DNA of 64,000 nt, taken from the NCBI GenBank assembly GCA_034769895.1, contig JAWRYS010001512.1:62001-126000 (forward strand). The letters are read 5' to 3'. Position 1 is the stretch's first letter. Every line of letters starts with the position of its first letter. A program made the translations under genes and the position numbers. Positions 46,604-57,989 of this stretch are shown in pieces. This DNA comes from Magicicada septendecula. Lineage: Eukaryota; Arthropoda; Insecta; Hemiptera; Cicadidae. Under the pieces are notes generated by a model. It saw only the letters and a list, made by a program, of their open reading frames with translations. It ran no database searches and was not told the origin of the DNA.

Positions 46604-48950
46604 TGTAACGCAACAGAAATGCTGGCATCCATGTTACATAAATATTATATTAACAAAATAATAAACAAGTCAATATCTAACCCCATGATAAAACAAAAGT
46701 CAAATAATTACATTTATAATTATAGATAAAGATAAATAAGGATGCAAGGTAGAAATAACGAGAATAAACAAACCTGTAAGTTAGATAATAGTTAATGATC
46801 TATGTTCAGTGAAAAGTAAATCAATGTGATACTGATGAGAAGTGTAAGAAGTAGAATAGTACAGAAATTGTCAAAGTAAATGACCATGAAAGTAAACAAA
46901 AAATGAAACAATAATTTACCTTATAGCAATAGCAAGTAAGGATTTTGAGTTAAATGATATTATTTTGTGACAACGAATGTTATGATAAAGTTTATGTTAT
47001 GTTATACCAATTACTTGTTGAGTTAATGAAAGGTAATGAAACAAGATGTATTATTCAATTACTATTGTAGAATGATGTGTGAAGCAGCTAGTTAGCGTTA
47101 ATAGATTTGAATTTTCTTATATATGATCCATAGGTCAAGATAAAATTGTCATTAGATATGGAAAAAATAATTGTTTATGTAAATGTTAATAGTTAAGATT
47201 TGATTATATGTATGAATTTATGTAAAAGGGCTATAGATGTTTACCAGTTATAAACACAGGTAGGTCCGTATAAAATAAAAGGCCTAACAGCCAAAAACAC
47301 TATATAACTACTCATAACATAAAGGTTAGGTACATAAATTAATAATAATTAATGAATACGGTTTGAAGAGCTAGGAAAAAACATTAAATTAGTAATGATG
47401 TATAATAAACCATATCAATTTATGCAAATTATGATAATGCCACAATGCCATGATATCGATTGATAACGTTTAATATCGAAAAGGTAGTAAATATAAAAGA
47501 AACAGGCTCATATCAAAAAACCAGCAGAATATGTGTAGAAAATAATAAACCAACTATCGGTAAAGTTATATTCCAATATGATAGCAAATTAATAAGGAAT
47601 AGACAAAAAATGTATGAAATAAACACTATATACAAAACATGTAGAAGGAAGAAAAATTCTGGGTTGCTATGGACTACAGGAAATGAAGATGTTGTTGATT
47701 TTCAATTATTGCCTTTTATGATCTGAATGTGATGAGATTAAAAATCTAAGAAATATCTCATATAATCGGAATATTCTAAAATATTTGACATATTTATAAT
47801 ACTCAAAATACTAAAGATAATATTCTTGAATCTTGCCAGTACAGTTTAACCAAACAAGACTATAGTATGAAATCACAATAGAAAATAAATAACTGGGTTC
47901 TACAAGGAAGGACTTGAATTGTCCCATATCCGAAAGGAAGTGCCGATAAATTAAACCAAATAGAAAGAGTTAACTGTATCACAACTAATAAAATACACTA
48001 CACTAGAACTTATAACCTTTCAAATATACGGAACATCACTAATTGCTTCAACCGAGAGAAGAACGTATTTGGATCCAGGAATTGCAGAAGGAGCATCAAT
48101 CGGGCTGTAAATCAATCCAGAGAGCTGTATTTCCGAGGTGGACAGGACAAGAATTCCATTTTATTAAACCGAAGAAAGAATATTGTACGGCATAATCGTC
48201 CAGAACAGTAAATTTATCAATCAACCGCCTACCAGATTCGCTTCGTTATAGTCTGGTAAATTATCATTGTATAAATCATATTAACTACACAACACTCCAA
48301 ATCTGTAAATCTTGCATTCTTATCTATGTATTTTTAATCTTCCCCACAGTTACAAGAACCTTCACACCCTGAATTAAGTTAATTACAAATTAAAACACAT
48401 TATATAACCGAATCTAAATAAAGTATCGGACTGATTAATAATCGATTCACGCAATCTATAGCCCATGTGTATGTCAGTTAGAACATATCTTATTCAATGT
48501 TGAAGAAGTAAACAAATAAAGAACCTTTGTATAGTTGCAAAATCTTGTCATTTGGAGTAGGATTTAATGAGTTGGGAATAAAAAGTAACTGACTAAGTAT
48601 AGAATAATTGTTTAACATAAACAGTGATATAACCTCTAAGTTTCGTTGCTCCAGTACTACAGCGCTTATAGCGGAATTCTCCGACACCAAAGAGAGAGCG
48701 TAAAAATACAAAATTATACATAATTCTCTTCAAGGTATAATAGGGTTGAACGAAATTACAGAATAACACATTAATTATTTAAGTTTCAAGTACACTAACA
48801 CTGATATTTTTTAGAGAGATAAGTTAATATTAGTTAATTAAATCAATATATCCCACAACTCCAAATATCTCAGATATTTAAATAATTAAGTAAATTAAAA
48901 CGACCTAAGAGAGTAAAGACAGGGGAACATACCCGTATAATCACAAATTG
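46604..48950 (+). repeat. Probable 5' LTR of the third Gypsy-type element
   Basis: The right edge is fixed by the primer site at 48953. The left edge is my best guess, TGTAACGCAAC at 46604, giving about 2.35 kb with a TG start and CA end. No second copy lies in the window, so the left edge is unproven. Non-coding. Confidence 0.45.
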
Positions 48951-48952
48951 GT

Positions 48953-48970
48953 GCCCAACGTGGGGCTTAA
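48953..48970 (+). promoter_or_regulatory. Primer binding site, tRNA-Lys type
   Basis: tggtgcccaacgtggggc, one base different from the tRNA-Lys1,2 site tggcgcccaacgtggggc used by several retroviruses and retrotransposons. Confidence 0.8.
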
Positions 48971-49033
48971 GTTAAGTAACTATAATTATAATAACATTAC
49001 TTAACCAGAGCAGGCAACTGTGGGAGAATAAAC

Positions 49034-50902
49034 ATGCATACCAGAGGTAGATCAAGGATTAGGGCAGGAGAAACGGAGAAGGAAATAGATGAACAAGAAC
49101 AGGAAATAGAACTAATAACAGATAGTGAAATGGAACAACAGACAGACAAAATAACGGAAACTGAAATAATTACGGACAAGGAAAAGGGAGTAATGGAAGA
49201 AGATGCCCAAGGGGACCAAATAGATAAAGCTGGAGCCAGAGAAGTACCAAGTTGGCAGGAGATGATGAAATTTATGACAGAACAATTTAGGAAAACAAAT
49301 GAGGAAAATAAGGAAAACTTAAGAGAACAATTTAGGAAAACAAATGAGGAAATTAAAGAAACCTCAAAACAAATGAACGAAAGATTAAACCAAATTCACG
49401 AAAGGTTAGATAGGAATGATGAGGGTTTAAAACAAATGAGGGAAGACATCTTACAAATACATGAAGAAAATTTAAGGCAAATTGATGAAAAAATTGAGAA
49501 TATTCATGTAACAGTTAACCAAAAGGTAGACCAAAATAATGAGGAAAGAAAATTAGAAATAGCCAAAACAAATGAAGGGTTAGAAAAAACTAACGAAACA
49601 ATAGTACAGGTTCGTGAAGAATTACAGAATAAAATTAATGACATAAAAATTGAGAGTAAAACAATGGTCGAAGAAATCCAACAGGAAACTGTTGGAAAAT
49701 ATGAGCAAATTAAAAATGAAGTACATCAGGTACGGGAAGAGAATAAGGAAGGTATTACGCAAATACAGACAGACATGGGCGAACGACTCGAAAGAGTCTA
49801 TGGCAATTTAAATAATATGGAAGGTCAAATTAATACCAGTACAAATAAAATGGAGGAAATTAGTAGACGTGAATTACAGTTACAAGAAGAAGTAGATTCA
49901 TGGCGGGATAGGACATGTCCATGTAATCATACGAATAACCATGAGAACCGGGAGTCGATTAATTTTTGTAATTACAAGCGCAATCCGATGGAATTTTTAA
50001 AGAGGTTGGAAGAGATGATTACAAAAAATAGAGAAAATCGCTGGAGTATTATACGCAGTATGATTGATGAGACATTTAAAGATACCTATGATAATTGGTG
50101 GACAGCGGTACGCCCGGATATACTGGACATGACCGAGTTCAAAAAACAATTTAAAGAGAAATATTGGTCTGAATCGACCCAGAACATGATTAGAAATAAT
50201 TTGAGTAACGGTCGATACGAAACGAACATAGGCCAGTCTCCTACTTCATACTTTCTAGGAAAAGTATGTATGGCACGGAACTTAGAGCCCAGAGTTCCCA
50301 AAGAATGTTTGGTGATACAACTATCCTACCATTACGAGGAAGGGATAAAAAATGCACGTATGTGTAGCCAAATCAAAACGATTTCAGCCATGGCCAAATT
50401 CCTTGAGAATTATGAGCACGAGAACCAATACCAAAGAAATAGGATGTTAAATTATAAATATCAGAAGTATAATAATAATGCGCCACCAACCAATTCTCAT
50501 AATAATGATCACAATCGACCTGCGCAGAACGTTAATGCAAATAGAACCCAAAATGAGCACGCGAATAATAATTCCAGGAACTATAATTATCGTGGCAATA
50601 ATACTTATAATTACCGCGATAGTCGCAATAATAGAGGAGATGGGGACAGACGACCCAATAATTATAGGCATAACGTTAATTACATCTACTCCAGGCATCA
50701 AGGTAATCAGCGACGGTATTACCCAAGGAGTCACCGATATGACAATCATTATGACCAGTCCCGGCGTGAAGACAACTATCCACTTGAAAGAAATCATAGG
50801 ATAGCGGAACCTAATACAGAGGACCGCACCGAAACTGTACTAAATCAACATAATAATCCGAATGAAAATAGAGAAGAGGGGGTAAGCCCTCATTTAAACT
50901 AA
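49034..50902 (+). CDS. Gag polyprotein of the third Gypsy-type element, intact
   Basis: A 622-codon uninterrupted frame starting 64 bases after the primer site. Residues 1-70 are acidic. Residues 75-310 are a long coiled coil (repeated FRKTNEENKENLREQ-type and NERLNQIHERLDRNDEG-type heptads). A short Cys-rich spot (CPCNHTNNH) follows. Residues 320-470 form the capsid-like part, with RNPMEFLKRLEEM, DNWWTAVRP, FKEKYWSESTQNMIRNNL and SYFLGKVCMARNLEP. The C-terminal 150 residues are Asn/Arg/Tyr-rich without a CCHC knuckle or other zinc finger, so RNA binding is probably by this basic tail. It is homologous to the gag at 56490-57902. Being open is striking amid so much decay. Confidence 0.9.
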   Translation: MHTRGRSRIRAGETEKEIDEQEQEIELITDSEMEQQTDKITETEIITDKEKGVMEEDAQGDQIDKAGAREVPSWQEMMKFMTEQFRKTNEENKENLREQFRKTNEEIKETSKQMNERLNQIHERLDRNDEGLKQMREDILQIHEENLRQIDEKIENIHVTVNQKVDQNNEERKLEIAKTNEGLEKTNETIVQVREELQNKINDIKIESKTMVEEIQQETVGKYEQIKNEVHQVREENKEGITQIQTDMGERLERVYGNLNNMEGQINTSTNKMEEISRRELQLQEEVDSWRDRTCPCNHTNNHENRESINFCNYKRNPMEFLKRLEEMITKNRENRWSIIRSMIDETFKDTYDNWWTAVRPDILDMTEFKKQFKEKYWSESTQNMIRNNLSNGRYETNIGQSPTSYFLGKVCMARNLEPRVPKECLVIQLSYHYEEGIKNARMCSQIKTISAMAKFLENYEHENQYQRNRMLNYKYQKYNNNAPPTNSHNNDHNRPAQNVNANRTQNEHANNNSRNYNYRGNNTYNYRDSRNNRGDGDRRPNNYRHNVNYIYSRHQGNQRRYYPRSHRYDNHYDQSRREDNYPLERNHRIAEPNTEDRTETVLNQHNNPNENREEGVSPHLN

Positions 50903-50943
50903 TAGAGGCAGTGAAAAATAATGAATACCCTTCACTGAACCGT

Positions 50944-51629
50944 AATCTTGGGGACAACGACTTGTAAACAAAATTAAGAATAATAATACCATAACTGTAA
51001 TTAATAACCACTATTTAAAGAATATCAGAGAAGATTTATTGGAAGAGGATAAGAAACATGTAAACAGTAATAGTAATAACGAAATCATATATGTAACAGG
51101 AAAATTAAATGGGGTACAATCTACCATAATGATAGATACTGGATCTAACATATCTTTGATAGACAGTACTGAACTTGAAAAAATACAGCGAGAAGGCCAG
51201 TTGCCCATACCGACCTTACCTGTCAATAATGTGATAATTATCAGAGCCACTGGGCGACAAAATAAAACAGTTAAAAAACAAGTATCGCTCGATCTTACCA
51301 ATAATAATATGACCCTACCAATAGGATTATTGGTCGCAACGGGATTACCGTTCAATGTATTGATTGGATGCGATGTATTGCGCCAGCATTCCGCAGTAAT
51401 TGACTTACATAAAGGTATAATATCTTTAACATCCGAAGAAGGATTATGGACAGCCGAATTAGTTGACACTAGTAGAACCGTTCCAGATAACACCAGATGT
51501 CTAGCCATAAAAAGCTACTTTTGTAAGAAAAATAAAATACCAGAAGTCATTCAATATGAGGATGATGATCCTGAACTGTGGCAGAGTAAGTTAGAAGAGG
51601 TCCGAGAATTCCAAAGGGAAAAAACTTAA
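50944..51629 (+). pseudogene. Protease of the third Gypsy-type element, cut off before RT
   Basis: Open in a different frame from gag (first ATG 51039). The retropepsin active site is intact: IMIDTGSNISLID at about 51125-51165. The second half shows VLIGCDVLRQHSAVIDLHKGII (51355-51420). The homology to the fourth element's polyprotein ends abruptly at KLEEVREFQ near 51615, just before RT. The 3' part of the element is therefore deleted or displaced. Confidence 0.85.
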
Positions 51630-51639
51630 ACATAAACTT

Positions 51640-52185
51640 AAAGTTTAAACATAAATAACGTATCATCTTATTACGATTACACCTACCTATGAATTCAGTA
51701 CACAATATATAAATAAATACATCAATTTGTATTGTTGTAAATTGTCTCCAAAAAGCGTGGGCCACATAAATTACATTATATCAAATTTTTGTATGTGTAT
51801 CGTGTATAAAAATGGTGTCCCAAGAACGAGGGGCTCCACAAATTTAAATACAACAAATGTATGTATTGTTGTAAAAGTGGCGTCCCAAGAACGGCTCCAC
51901 AAATTTAAATACAACAATTATGTATTGTAATACACCACAATCACACACAATAATACCAATTTAAAGTGCCAAAGGCCAACAGGATATCACAACAACAACC
52001 AACCAACACACAAGTACTTCACAAGACTCAAAACTAATAAGTGTGGAACAGTGCGTCCCGAAACATGTTCCAAATAAGGAAAATTCCTCTTGAGGTAAAA
52101 TCATATAAAATTAAATATATTATATACATCAAGAAATAGACTAGCAAAAAGAGAGAGAGAGAGAGTGTGTGTGTGTGTGTGTGCG
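51640..52185. repeat. Short tandem duplication, Penelope-like tail and AG/TG microsatellite
   Basis: Two to three copies of a roughly 80-base unit (gtcccaagaacg, gctccacaaatttaaataca; 51815-51920) precede a tail at 51950-52115 that matches 12330-12500 in reverse complement, including cccgaaacatgttccaaata. A compound (AG)n(TG)n run follows at 52151-52182. Confidence 0.6.
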
Positions 52186-52289
52186 ACTAGTTTGTTTGGT
52201 TAATTAATGTGGAGTTATATTGTTTTGTGTTTATCATGCTCATTCAAAACAAACACAGTCCCGATACAAAAAAGTACGTTTTTCACAAA

Positions 52290-53420
52290 AAATGTTGCTT
52301 TCATTCAGGAAGTAGACAATAAACAAAAAAGAAATCTGAAATTTTAAAGCCTTCAGGATACCACCAACTGCACTATCAACAGATTTAAGGAATAAAGAGA
52401 AGATTTTGGATAGTGTCTGTATAAATCCAGAGATAAAGATAGGGAAAAGAGTGTAAGGACCAAAAAATGTTACCGAGTGGACCTCTTTTTAGAGCAAAAG
52501 CTGAGAAATTCATATTAACTTTAGGGAAGAATTATTTTAAGGCCAGTACCTGTGGTTTTAATAGTTTACAAAAAAATAAGAATGGCATTTCCCTTAAAAC
52601 TGTTTGTTGGAAAAGCTGATCTCTTGATGTTGAAGTTTCAAAATCATGGAACACAATTTGTTGCAAATGTCTCATGATAGAGAGACTCAAGTCATTTTTA
52701 ATATTGATGAGAGGGGCTTTACTTTTTAAATGCACTCCCGCTAAAATACTTACTTCTATAGGAGAAAGTTGTAGTGGTGGGAAACACAACAAGAAGCACA
52801 TTAAGATTGTAGACACAGCAAACATGGATGAATCAGAAGAACTGCCTTTGTTAATGGTAGGGGAGTCAGCTAACCCACCTTATTTAAAAATGTAAAAACA
52901 AAACCAGTTAATATTAATAAAAAATAATAATAAAGCTTGGATGACAGGTAAAATTTTCAAAACATGGCTTTCAAAAATCCAAGTGTTCAGAAGTTTAACC
53001 TTAGGACCAAGGCATAATAAAAAAATTAAGGCTTTTTTACAGACAGTTTGTAAAAACGTTAACATTCTTTCAGTTGTGTACTTAGATGAGCACGAAAAAA
53101 TCAAGATCGATGTCCTTCAGGCTACCCACACATCCCACCAGTATTTGGGACCAAGTTACTCAAACACTAATCTATAATTGCTTGTGTAAATGTGATCTGA
53201 TACACTGAAGGTGAAGAGGAGAAAGAAGCTGCCAGAGAAGTCATCATTCGTTAAGATTTTGTAAATTTGGATGAAGACTTGGCCTGTGTGTGGCAAACTG
53301 ACAGCTGTAGAGATCGTGGCTGATGTTTTGAAGATAAGAATCGATGGTGCAGCTACCTATGAAGAACCTTCCAGATATCCTGATTTGAACAGCTTCATAA
53401 GCATCAAATTACATTCAAGA
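52290..53420 (+). pseudogene. pogo/Tigger transposase fossil
   Basis: Plus-strand frames in order show PSGYHQLHYQQI (end of the helix-turn-helix region), then GPLFRAKAEKFILTLGKNYF (CENPB-type domain, 52475-52535), ISLKTVCW, then the start of the DDE domain: ALLFKCTPA, CSGGKHNKKHIKIV, ANMDESEELPLLMVGESANP (52715-52880), and KAWMTGKIFKTWLSKI (52935-52980). The catalytic first Asp region (normally ADETGLF) has drifted. More than five stops and shifts. No terminal repeats were found at the edges. Confidence 0.8.
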
Positions 53421-54298
53421 CTTTAGACAGCAGAACATAAATGATGCTGTTTTTCCAGGCACTTAGTGAACTTGGTGTATTAACTCAAAAATTGATTCAA
53501 ACAATTCAGGCGTTTTTATAAAACTGTAAATATTGAGAACTAAATGTAGTACGTCATTATAAATAAAATTTTTAATAAAATACTGAATTTGTACTAAAGT
53601 TTGTTTTATATGTGATTTTTGTACTCTTGTTTGAATTTGTGAATTTACTTTCCTAAGTTGAGTTTTTTACTATTCCCTTCAGCTTTGAATTAGCCAGGTT
53701 TTACTACATTTAGACAAATTTTAGACATTCTCTATGTCTTACAAAACTTTTTCTCTTAACTCTTTCGTTATTTTAAGAGGAGATGAATTGTGAAGTCAGG
53801 TATACTGCATCACAGAATTTTCTATCTCAGAGGTAGGTAGAAAAGTAATTTCTACTTTATACACTAGTTTTCTTTTACCTTGCTTACAAATTAACTTTAT
53901 CTATTACAGTATTTCTGTTCATCCCAGTTTCCACACTGGTGACTTATCGATCACCTATGGAATTTTGTTTTTAACAGTACAACTCGCCTGCATTTGTATT
54001 TTAATGTGGTGGTTGTCATTGTGACATCAAAGACGTGGTTGTGCTTGACCTTTACACAAGAGTAAAATTGATCGATTCATGCAAGTCAGTAAGATAAATC
54101 TGAAAAGCAAATCATGAAGATCTTCCAACATCAATAAAACTCAAGTTTACAACAGTCTTCAGAATAAAACAAACGTGGGAAAACTGTGCTAATGGAAAAA
54201 TAAAAAGGAAACATAAGAAAAATACAAGTGAAGACATTAATGAAATAATGTGGGAGTGGTAATGTCAGTGTTAGGAAGAAAAACTACAACATGAAATA
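53421..54298. other. No recognised gene
   Basis: AT-rich sequence after the transposase fossil, probably including its decayed 3' untranslated part. Nothing else seen. Confidence 0.35.
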
Positions 54299-54360
54299 TA
54301 CGAGGGTAAGTCAAAAAGTAAAGGCAAATTTTTAAAAAGGAACTTTTTATTGTGAAAAAA
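54299..54360. repeat. Single mariner-type terminal repeat
   Basis: tacgagggtaagtcaaaaag followed by taaaggcaaatttttaaaaa resembles a mariner terminus starting at a TA. No partner end or transposase follows within 1.5 kb. Confidence 0.4.
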
Positions 54361-54936
54361 AGATGATAAGTGTAACAAATTAAATGAATAGAATTTGTTA
54401 TTTTGTTTTGTTTGAAAAAAAAATTTTGGTTATTTATTTATTTTTTTAAATTAATTTAATATTAATTATTTTATAATGTTCCGTGGTGTTTCGAACTTTG
54501 TATTACTTGTTTTACTCAATTTATATCCTTTTCTGTATTTTAAAATTCCTTCACCAGTTAATAGGATTGTCTACAAAAACAATCGATTGGTGTACTTTCC
54601 TTATTTGTAGATTATCTTCCTTCTAAGTGGTGAAATTCTGGTAGTTATTGCTCAATTAAAATGATATATTATACTAGTTATTATGTAGGAATAAACAATA
54701 TTCAATTTTATAGTAAATAAGAAATTTTATTAACGAATTATAATATAATCTATTTACTATCGATTGATTAATCGACTCTCTCAGGGTATCAACAGATTGT
54801 ACAATTATTTATTATAGGGTTCTTTAAACAGTTATTTTATAGATAGTCAGAGAAAAAGGGCAAAGTATTGAAAGTATAACATTACAATAAATCAACTTAT
54901 TAATTAAAATACATTTATAACATTCAATATATAATA
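54361..54936. other. No recognised feature
   Basis: Very AT-rich spacer upstream of the possible exon. Confidence 0.4.
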
Positions 54937-55179
54937 GTGAGTAAAGAAATTTTCGAACCGTTCAGTTGTATAGGCAGTGTCGCGTTGGATTGTGGGAAGA
55001 AAAAGATGGCCGCTTCGAGTTCAGGTGTAAGACGAATGCACCTCGCTGTTTCTGCTTCCAATAAAGGCTGCTTTCCCAATGATTTCTCATTCCTGCAGCT
55101 GCGATTCTTCCTTCGGGTGTTGGTGGAGTGTTTCTGGTTAAGTGTTGTGGTTCACTTCGATAAAATGTGTTGTGTTTAG
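54937..55179 (+). other. Possible host promoter and first exon
   Basis: A G+C-richer island in AT-rich DNA with CpGs, ttgtgggaag, and an initiation context aaagATGGCCGC at 55006. The short frame from this ATG begins MAASSSG and then meets splice-donor-like sequence (caggtgtaaga, 55022-55032). The wider frame 54937-55179 is 80 codons but looks like read-through into an intron. No protein family can be named from so few residues. Confidence 0.25.
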
Positions 55180-56479
55180 TTATTTTTCACTTTCGTCTAT
55201 TAGGTCGAGAATTGCACTGTTCGTCTCATTATGTGGAATTACTGTTTTAATCGTTTAAATCGTGTATTCACTGGTGTTCTGTTCTGGTTTATGTTAATTT
55301 AATGTTTGTAGGTGTTCGTTTCACTGAAGTTAAGGTTTAAAATGTAATTTTACTAAACTCGCGTTTTTTCACAGTAGGCTAGGCTTGTTGAAAGAACGCC
55401 ATTTATGTCTTAGCTATTTGGTTAATGTATTAGCAAGAGCTCGTATTAAGTGTTCTTCACAACGTCTAATAATGAACTAACTAACTTCCTTTGTCTTCTC
55501 CTAAAGTCTTAGCCAAATTAATATTAGCAATCCATTGTTTCAAAACTATTTTACATCCTGTACATGTGGAATTTTTACATTATATTACTGAATATATTTT
55601 TGTTATTATTTAAATTTATTAACTATTAAATACATAATCTTCTTCTTCAGTTCATTCTGCTTGATTTGATACCAAATAAGATAGTTTTACTAAGTTTTTT
55701 ATCTAAAATGCTATATTTACTTCATTTTCAAAATTGAAGTCTTAAAATTCACTTCCTGTCCTTCTCAAAAATGTTTGCCATTTTACATGTCATATTAATG
55801 ATTGTATTAAATCTCAGATTGTCATAAAAGGTTTATCTTCCCTTAATTTCTTGCAATTTGATTAATTGGTTATCTTTTAAAATATTATACATTAATATGT
55901 GACTCCCCTCTCTGAATTTTCAGTTTTTACATTTGCATTTTTAACAATAATTCTCACTATCTTTTTACAAAATCTTTCTTAATTATAGTTCCAGTTATAT
56001 GACTCTATGATTGATGTACCTTATATAAATTCCATTAGCTTAATTGTTTTTCTGTACTTATTTCACCAATTTTAAGGCTGTTTAATTTTACAATTTGGCC
56101 TATAGGCCAATCAAATTAGTCAGAAAAATGCCGATTTCGCGCGCAAATTAAGCACCGATTGACAGTTCCACCAGTGGTAGGAAATAGATAATACATGACA
56201 CCTATACCAAACAGAACTCGAGATTTTGCCTATGCACAAAATGGCGGCCATCCAAAGTTGGTAAAAACACGTTTTTCGCTTCTGGAGGCCGAGGAAAGCT
56301 TTGTAGCTGAAAAAGTGGTAACTATAAAATGTAGACAATGAAAAGACCTTTAATTTGAGCCATGGTACGATATGTTTCGTCAAATAGTTATTGCAAAAAT
56401 CTCAAAAAACCATGAAAAATGCCTGTTTTTTGCAATGCTGATAGTTATTGCAAAAATGATGTTTTTTATAGGTAATAAA
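55180..56479. other. AT-rich DNA and an unidentified repeat-like block
   Basis: 55180-56090 is AT-rich; if the preceding exon is real this could be intron. 56095-56470 is denser: it starts with the palindrome ggcctataggcc, contains an aaaatggcggccatcc segment and a duplicated atagttattgcaaaaat (56388 and 56449). It abuts the truncated 5' side of the fourth Gypsy-type element. Confidence 0.35.
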
Positions 56480-56489
56480 ACAACAGATC

Positions 56490-57902
56490 ATGGACATTGA
56501 TGAAAAATGTAACCAGACCGAGAGGGAAGTACAGGAATTCAAGGAAGTGGTAAACACCAAATTCATTAATATCGAAGAGCATAGTCACAGGAAAGCGGAA
56601 GAAAACAGAAGAGAAACCCAGTAAGAATTAGGGAAGGTACGGACCCAAGTCTCGGAAAGGTGTGATGGAATGGAAAAGGCTATGACAAATATAACGGGTC
56701 AGGTACGGCAGAGCCAAGAAGAAATGGAAGTCATGAGAAGTCGACTCACTAACTTTACTGGGATACCAATCAATGAAAATCGGGAATGGCTGAATGTCCA
56801 GTAGTACAAAAGAAAACCGATGGAGTTCCTGGCCCGAATTGAGGAATACTTCGCCAAACATAGAGGGAGTAGGTGGAATAACAACCGGGAGATATTGGAC
56901 GAGTCGTTCAGGGAAATGACCGACAACTGGTGGATGGCGAATCGAAGCAAGATCGCAGACTACCAACAGTTCAGGAACCTGTTCAAAGCGAAGTACTGGT
57001 CAGAAACCACTCAGAACCTGATACGAGACAATATTTGCCATGGACGATACAAGGCCCAACTAGGTAACACCATGACGGCCTATTTCTTAGGGAAGGTGTG
57101 TCTGGCAAAACATTTAGAACCGGCAATACCCGAAGAATGGCTGGTGAACAAGTTATCCTATCACTACGACGAAGATATAATCAGGGCAAGAAGGGGTAGC
57201 CAGATTAAGACAGTGCAAGCCATGACCGAATTACTGGAAAGTTATGAAAATGAGGAATACTACCGTCAGAGTAGAAGGAGGAACGATAGACCAGAAATGA
57301 GAAGTAACCAGTACCCCAGTAACAACAACAACCAGAATGGTAACAACTACCAAGGAAACCGTAACCATCAGAATAATTACAACGGCAATAATAACCCGCC
57401 GAATAACAATAATAATAATGTTAGCAATATTCAAAATAATAATAGGAACAACAACCACTACCCAAATAACCATAATAACTATTATCAACCCCCTAATAAC
57501 TCCTATAGTCAGAGAAACCCCCACCCCGGTAATACTGAACGGTATTACCAAAATAATAGAAATTACAATGCAAATAACTATAACAATAACAACAGAGTTT
57601 CCCGACCACGAGTAAATTTCATAAGAGCTGAAGATCGGGGGCCAAGAAGGTACAACCGTCAGCGAAGGAACAGTTTCCACGATGGAGATCGTCAGTGGAG
57701 AAGCGAAGAACGTGATGGTCCGAGGTACGAACAACATAGACGGAGTACCAGTCTAGATGATCCTGGCCGACAACCAAACCGAGAACAAACGTTTGAACAG
57801 AGTACAGAGCGGCAGGAACCGATGCAAGGTTTCCAGGCCGACACCTCGGTCGGTCCGAATAACAACGACGAACACAATAATTTAAACGGGAGGAGGCAGT
57901 GA
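56490..57902 (+). pseudogene. Gag polyprotein of the fourth Gypsy-type element
   Basis: One frame from about ATG 56490 with two nonsense codons (near 56622 and 56802), then 360 uninterrupted codons (56820-57902). The coiled coil is much shorter than in the third element's Gag, so the 5' part may be truncated. The capsid-like part shows MEFLARIEEYF, DNWWMANRSKIADYQQFRNL, KYWSETTQNLIRDN and YFLGKVCLAKHLEP. A long Asn/Tyr-rich low-complexity region and an Arg-rich C-terminus follow. No zinc finger. No LTR or primer site precedes it. Confidence 0.88.
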
Positions 57903-57989
57903 TAAATTATCACGACCCTTTACTGCTCCTATCTCCTGGGTATAAACAAGAGTTGCAAGAGGCAACTGGATCGAAAAACATTACCATCA

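Noticed and set aside
50447..50804. Hydrophobic Ile/Val-rich frames on both strands
   Set aside because: They are out-of-frame translations of the Asn/Arg-rich Gag tail; the same occurs at 57231-57737.
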